NCBI GenBank assembly: GCA_025353305.1
Contig: JANXQX010000219.1
Location: forward strand, 1-17,214
Source of the DNA: Holophagaceae bacterium
GTDB lineage: Bacteria > Acidobacteriota > Holophagae > Holophagales > Holophagaceae
Direction: 5' to 3'
Length of the DNA stretch: 17,214 bases
Shown: positions 15,587 through 17,214 of the stretch, in pieces
How the letters are laid out: the number at the start of each line of letters is the position of its first letter
Numbering within the stretch: position 1 is the stretch's first letter
The notes under the pieces: generated by a model
The model's database searches: none
The model's input: the letters and a program-made list of their open reading frames with translations, nothing else
Told to the model about the DNA's origin: nothing
Translations under genes and position numbers: made by a program

Positions 15587-15757
15587 TTCCGCCGGGAGAA
15601 GTTTGTGTCTCTGTGGAATAAAATCCCGAAAATCTCTGCTGAGGCAAATGCTCTTGGTTGAAATGGATCCTCAGGATTTTCGAAATTGACGCTTTATGGT
15701 CGGCCTGCTCATGCTTTCCACCCGTCATGCCTGTGCTCCCATATTCAATTTGAATAA
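15587..15757. other. Intergenic gap between FkbM methyltransferase and radical SAM/SPASM genes
   Basis: This gap of 171 bases is the largest inside the minus-strand arm. A 73-residue open frame (15555-15776) covers it but overlaps both neighbours and shows no recognisable motif or ribosome-binding site. A short ATTCA/TGAAT inverted repeat lies just after the FkbM stop (about 15743-15755). Nothing else is supported here. Confidence 0.4.
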
Positions 15758-16873
15758 TCAAGCAATTGCATAGCAAACCGTCTCATACTCTAAATTAGTG
15801 TGGTGACGTAAATATATTTTATATTCTGGCACTAAGGATTTAATATAGAGTGGTATCTCCCAAAGATGCCTGAAGTCATGGTAAATGCATATGGCCAGCG
15901 TCGGCTTTTGAGTCTTAATAATGTTGCAGGCACCACGAAGCCCATGCGGTTCTGCCCCCTCGATATCCATCTTGACGATCGTGACCTTCTCATTCTTGAG
16001 TACATCATCAAGGGGAACAACATGGCCTTTGCCCTCACCGGTGCCAACGGTGCTCTGAGACTTACCAATGCTATAGGAAATGTCCTGCTCAGAATCCCAA
16101 ATCCCAAGATTGAAAATTTTTATCCGGTCTTGTTCAAGCATTTGTTGGACATTTTCTTGCATTGCTTTGAAATTAATCGCATCGAGCTCAAATGAAAAAA
16201 TATTATCGAATTTACCCTTAGTCCGGCCAACAAAATCTCTAATTGTATCCCCATTATACGCGCCAATATCCACCAACTTTTCATGATCAGACAATTTGAC
16301 CAAATCTAGCGGGAAATATTGGTTTTTCTCGCAAACATCCAGCATGATGTCAATGTTTCCTCCGTCTCCTAGAACTCGATTCACAATTGCAGAAAATACT
16401 TCCTGAGATTGCTGGTCTCCAAGCATTTCGTATGTTTCACATAATTTCGCCATGACTTCTTCCTGATTATAGCGGGGCAGGAATTCGGAAGCATCGAGAT
16501 CATATTTATAAAGTTGATTAACCGAGGGGAATCCACTATCTTTCAGAAAATTATAAACCGGTTTAAAATCTCCGATGGTAACAAACACGGCACACTTATC
16601 CCTAATAGCCAACAACTCATCTGGTGACAGACACTGCACACCACAATACAGTTGCCCCCACTTGTTGCTATCGCTGTCGCAACAAAAATCTATTTTTCTT
16701 CCAATATGTTCATGCCAGCTCTCAACGATGCTATGCAAAATGGCACCGCATCCATAAAACACCACATATGGATATTTTTCCGTCAACTCCCGAACTTCCT
16801 GCCGATAGTCCCTTTTTTGAGCAAGCAGTTTTCCAATTTGGTCGCGCATTTGAACTGCGGATGAGTTACTCAT
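15758..16873 (-). CDS. Two-domain FkbM-family methyltransferase
   Basis: This is a 371-residue protein. The C-terminal half is an FkbM methyltransferase: motif I VDIGAYNGDT (201-210), an FSFELD acidic strand end (226-231) and KMDIEGAE (301-308), the family hallmark. FkbM enzymes O-methylate sugars or polyketides. The N-terminal half (about 34-130) is an added nucleotide-binding-like domain with VVFYGCGAILHSIV, then FCCDSDSNKWGQLYCGVQ and a SPDEL. This resembles the C-terminal domain of the zinc-finger C-methyltransferase in the same locus. The start at ATG 16873 is only four bases after the stop of the upstream ThDP enzyme and has an AGGGG-like site eight bases upstream, so the two are translated together. 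Confidence 0.9.
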   Translation of the reverse strand: MSNSSAVQMRDQIGKLLAQKRDYRQEVRELTEKYPYVVFYGCGAILHSIVESWHEHIGRKIDFCCDSDSNKWGQLYCGVQCLSPDELLAIRDKCAVFVTIGDFKPVYNFLKDSGFPSVNQLYKYDLDASEFLPRYNQEEVMAKLCETYEMLGDQQSQEVFSAIVNRVLGDGGNIDIMLDVCEKNQYFPLDLVKLSDHEKLVDIGAYNGDTIRDFVGRTKGKFDNIFSFELDAINFKAMQENVQQMLEQDRIKIFNLGIWDSEQDISYSIGKSQSTVGTGEGKGHVVPLDDVLKNEKVTIVKMDIEGAEPHGLRGACNIIKTQKPTLAICIYHDFRHLWEIPLYIKSLVPEYKIYLRHHTNLEYETVCYAIA

Positions 16874-16877
16874 TATT

Positions 16878-17214
16878 TCAGCCCCTCTCTTCAGGTTTCA
16901 CAAGCATGTTAGAAGCCAGTTCTTCAGGCGATAAATAGGGCCACATGTCCTCAATCGGCTTGGAAACCATACTGCCGTCAGGCGTTTTCATTGCCTGCAC
17001 CTTAGGTGCCGTCACGTGGGAACGCGTGACGCGGACACGGCAGAGGGCGGGATCCAGGCCCGCTATTGTTCGGGCTATCGAACCCGGAAGGTCGCCGTGG
17101 GAGGTCGCCTGCTCGCATCGAATGCCGTATGCTCCGGCGACGGCGCAGATGTCTGGCATGGTCAGCCCGCTCCCGGGATCCGAACCAACGTAGCGGCCTT
17201 CAAAATGATTTCGT
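16878..17214 (-). CDS. Thiamine-diphosphate-dependent acetolactate synthase-like enzyme, C-terminal part (runs off the window)
   Basis: The visible 111 residues are open to the right edge and end at TGA 16878-16880. They begin RNHFEGRYVGSDPGSGL and continue MPDICAVAGAYGIRCE, which is the stretch just after the Asn-rich ThDP/Mg motif in acetohydroxyacid synthase-like enzymes. They end with GSMVSKPIEDMWPYLSPEE and then LASNM, a C-terminus typical of the ThDP enzymes found in sugar gene clusters. These transfer a two-carbon or related ketol unit from pyruvate. YerE, which attaches an acetyl unit to CDP-4-keto-3,6-dideoxyglucose in yersiniose A synthesis, is the most relevant precedent given rfbFGH nearby. 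The N-terminal and FAD/ThDP-binding domains lie outside the window. The region is GC-rich (67% in one hand-counted line), unlike the genes just downstream. Confidence 0.8.
   Translation of the reverse strand, partial: RNHFEGRYVGSDPGSGLTMPDICAVAGAYGIRCEQATSHGDLPGSIARTIAGLDPALCRVRVTRSHVTAPKVQAMKTPDGSMVSKPIEDMWPYLSPEELASNMLVKPEERG

Noticed and set aside
15555..15776. 73-residue open frame in the gap between the FkbM and SPASM genes, considered as a radical SAM precursor peptide
   Set aside because: It overlaps both neighbours, has no ribosome-binding site, and shows none of the Cys-rich or repeat patterns usual for such precursors. A precursor role cannot be fully excluded.

Overview
This window is from a Gram-negative bacterium with a GC-rich genome. 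It carries a type II secretion/type IV pilus ATPase, lipopolysaccharide-type sugar genes and a FabI enoyl reductase. The housekeeping genes look close to 60-65% GC by eye. The phylum cannot be fixed from the sequence alone; an acidobacterial (Holophaga/Geothrix-like) or deltaproteobacterial origin is a guess. No tRNA, rRNA, CRISPR array, insertion sequence or integrase was seen. No gene-free stretch exceeds 300 bases; the longest are about 140-170 bases.

Positions 1-7304 look like ordinary chromosome. They hold the 3' end of a GspE/PilB-type ATPase (+) and a stand-alone ABC exporter half-transporter (-). Divergent from the exporter is a tightly overlapping operon: a family 5 solute-binding protein, two very compact Dpp/Opp-type permeases and a Bcp/PrxQ peroxiredoxin. 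Next come a convergent fabI (-) and a TPR-repeat secreted protein (+).

Positions 7403-17214 are a surface-polysaccharide (O-antigen or capsule) locus made of two convergent arms. The + arm is rfbF-rfbG-rfbH, overlapping by 4 bases at each junction. It makes CDP-glucose, CDP-4-keto-6-deoxyglucose and the 3-deoxy intermediate used for 3,6-dideoxyhexoses. The - arm reads, in order of transcription: the C-terminal part of a thiamine-diphosphate (acetolactate synthase-like) enzyme, a two-domain FkbM methyltransferase, a radical SAM/SPASM protein, a GtrB-like polyprenyl-phosphate glycosyltransferase, a zinc-finger C-methyltransferase, a GtrA-type membrane protein and a second radical SAM protein.

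Taken together, the locus suggests synthesis, lipid-linked transfer and decoration of an unusual deoxysugar. A plausible product is a branched-chain 3,6-dideoxyhexose: RfbFGH would supply the 4-keto-3,6-dideoxy intermediate, the ThDP enzyme could add a two-carbon branch (as YerE does for yersiniose) and the C-methyltransferase could add a one-carbon branch. The E3 reductase partner of RfbH and a final ketoreductase are not in the window. GC falls sharply over about 10.5-16.9 kb (35-37% in two hand-counted 60-base lines, against 65-67% in rfbH and in the ThDP gene). The middle of the locus is therefore probably horizontally acquired.
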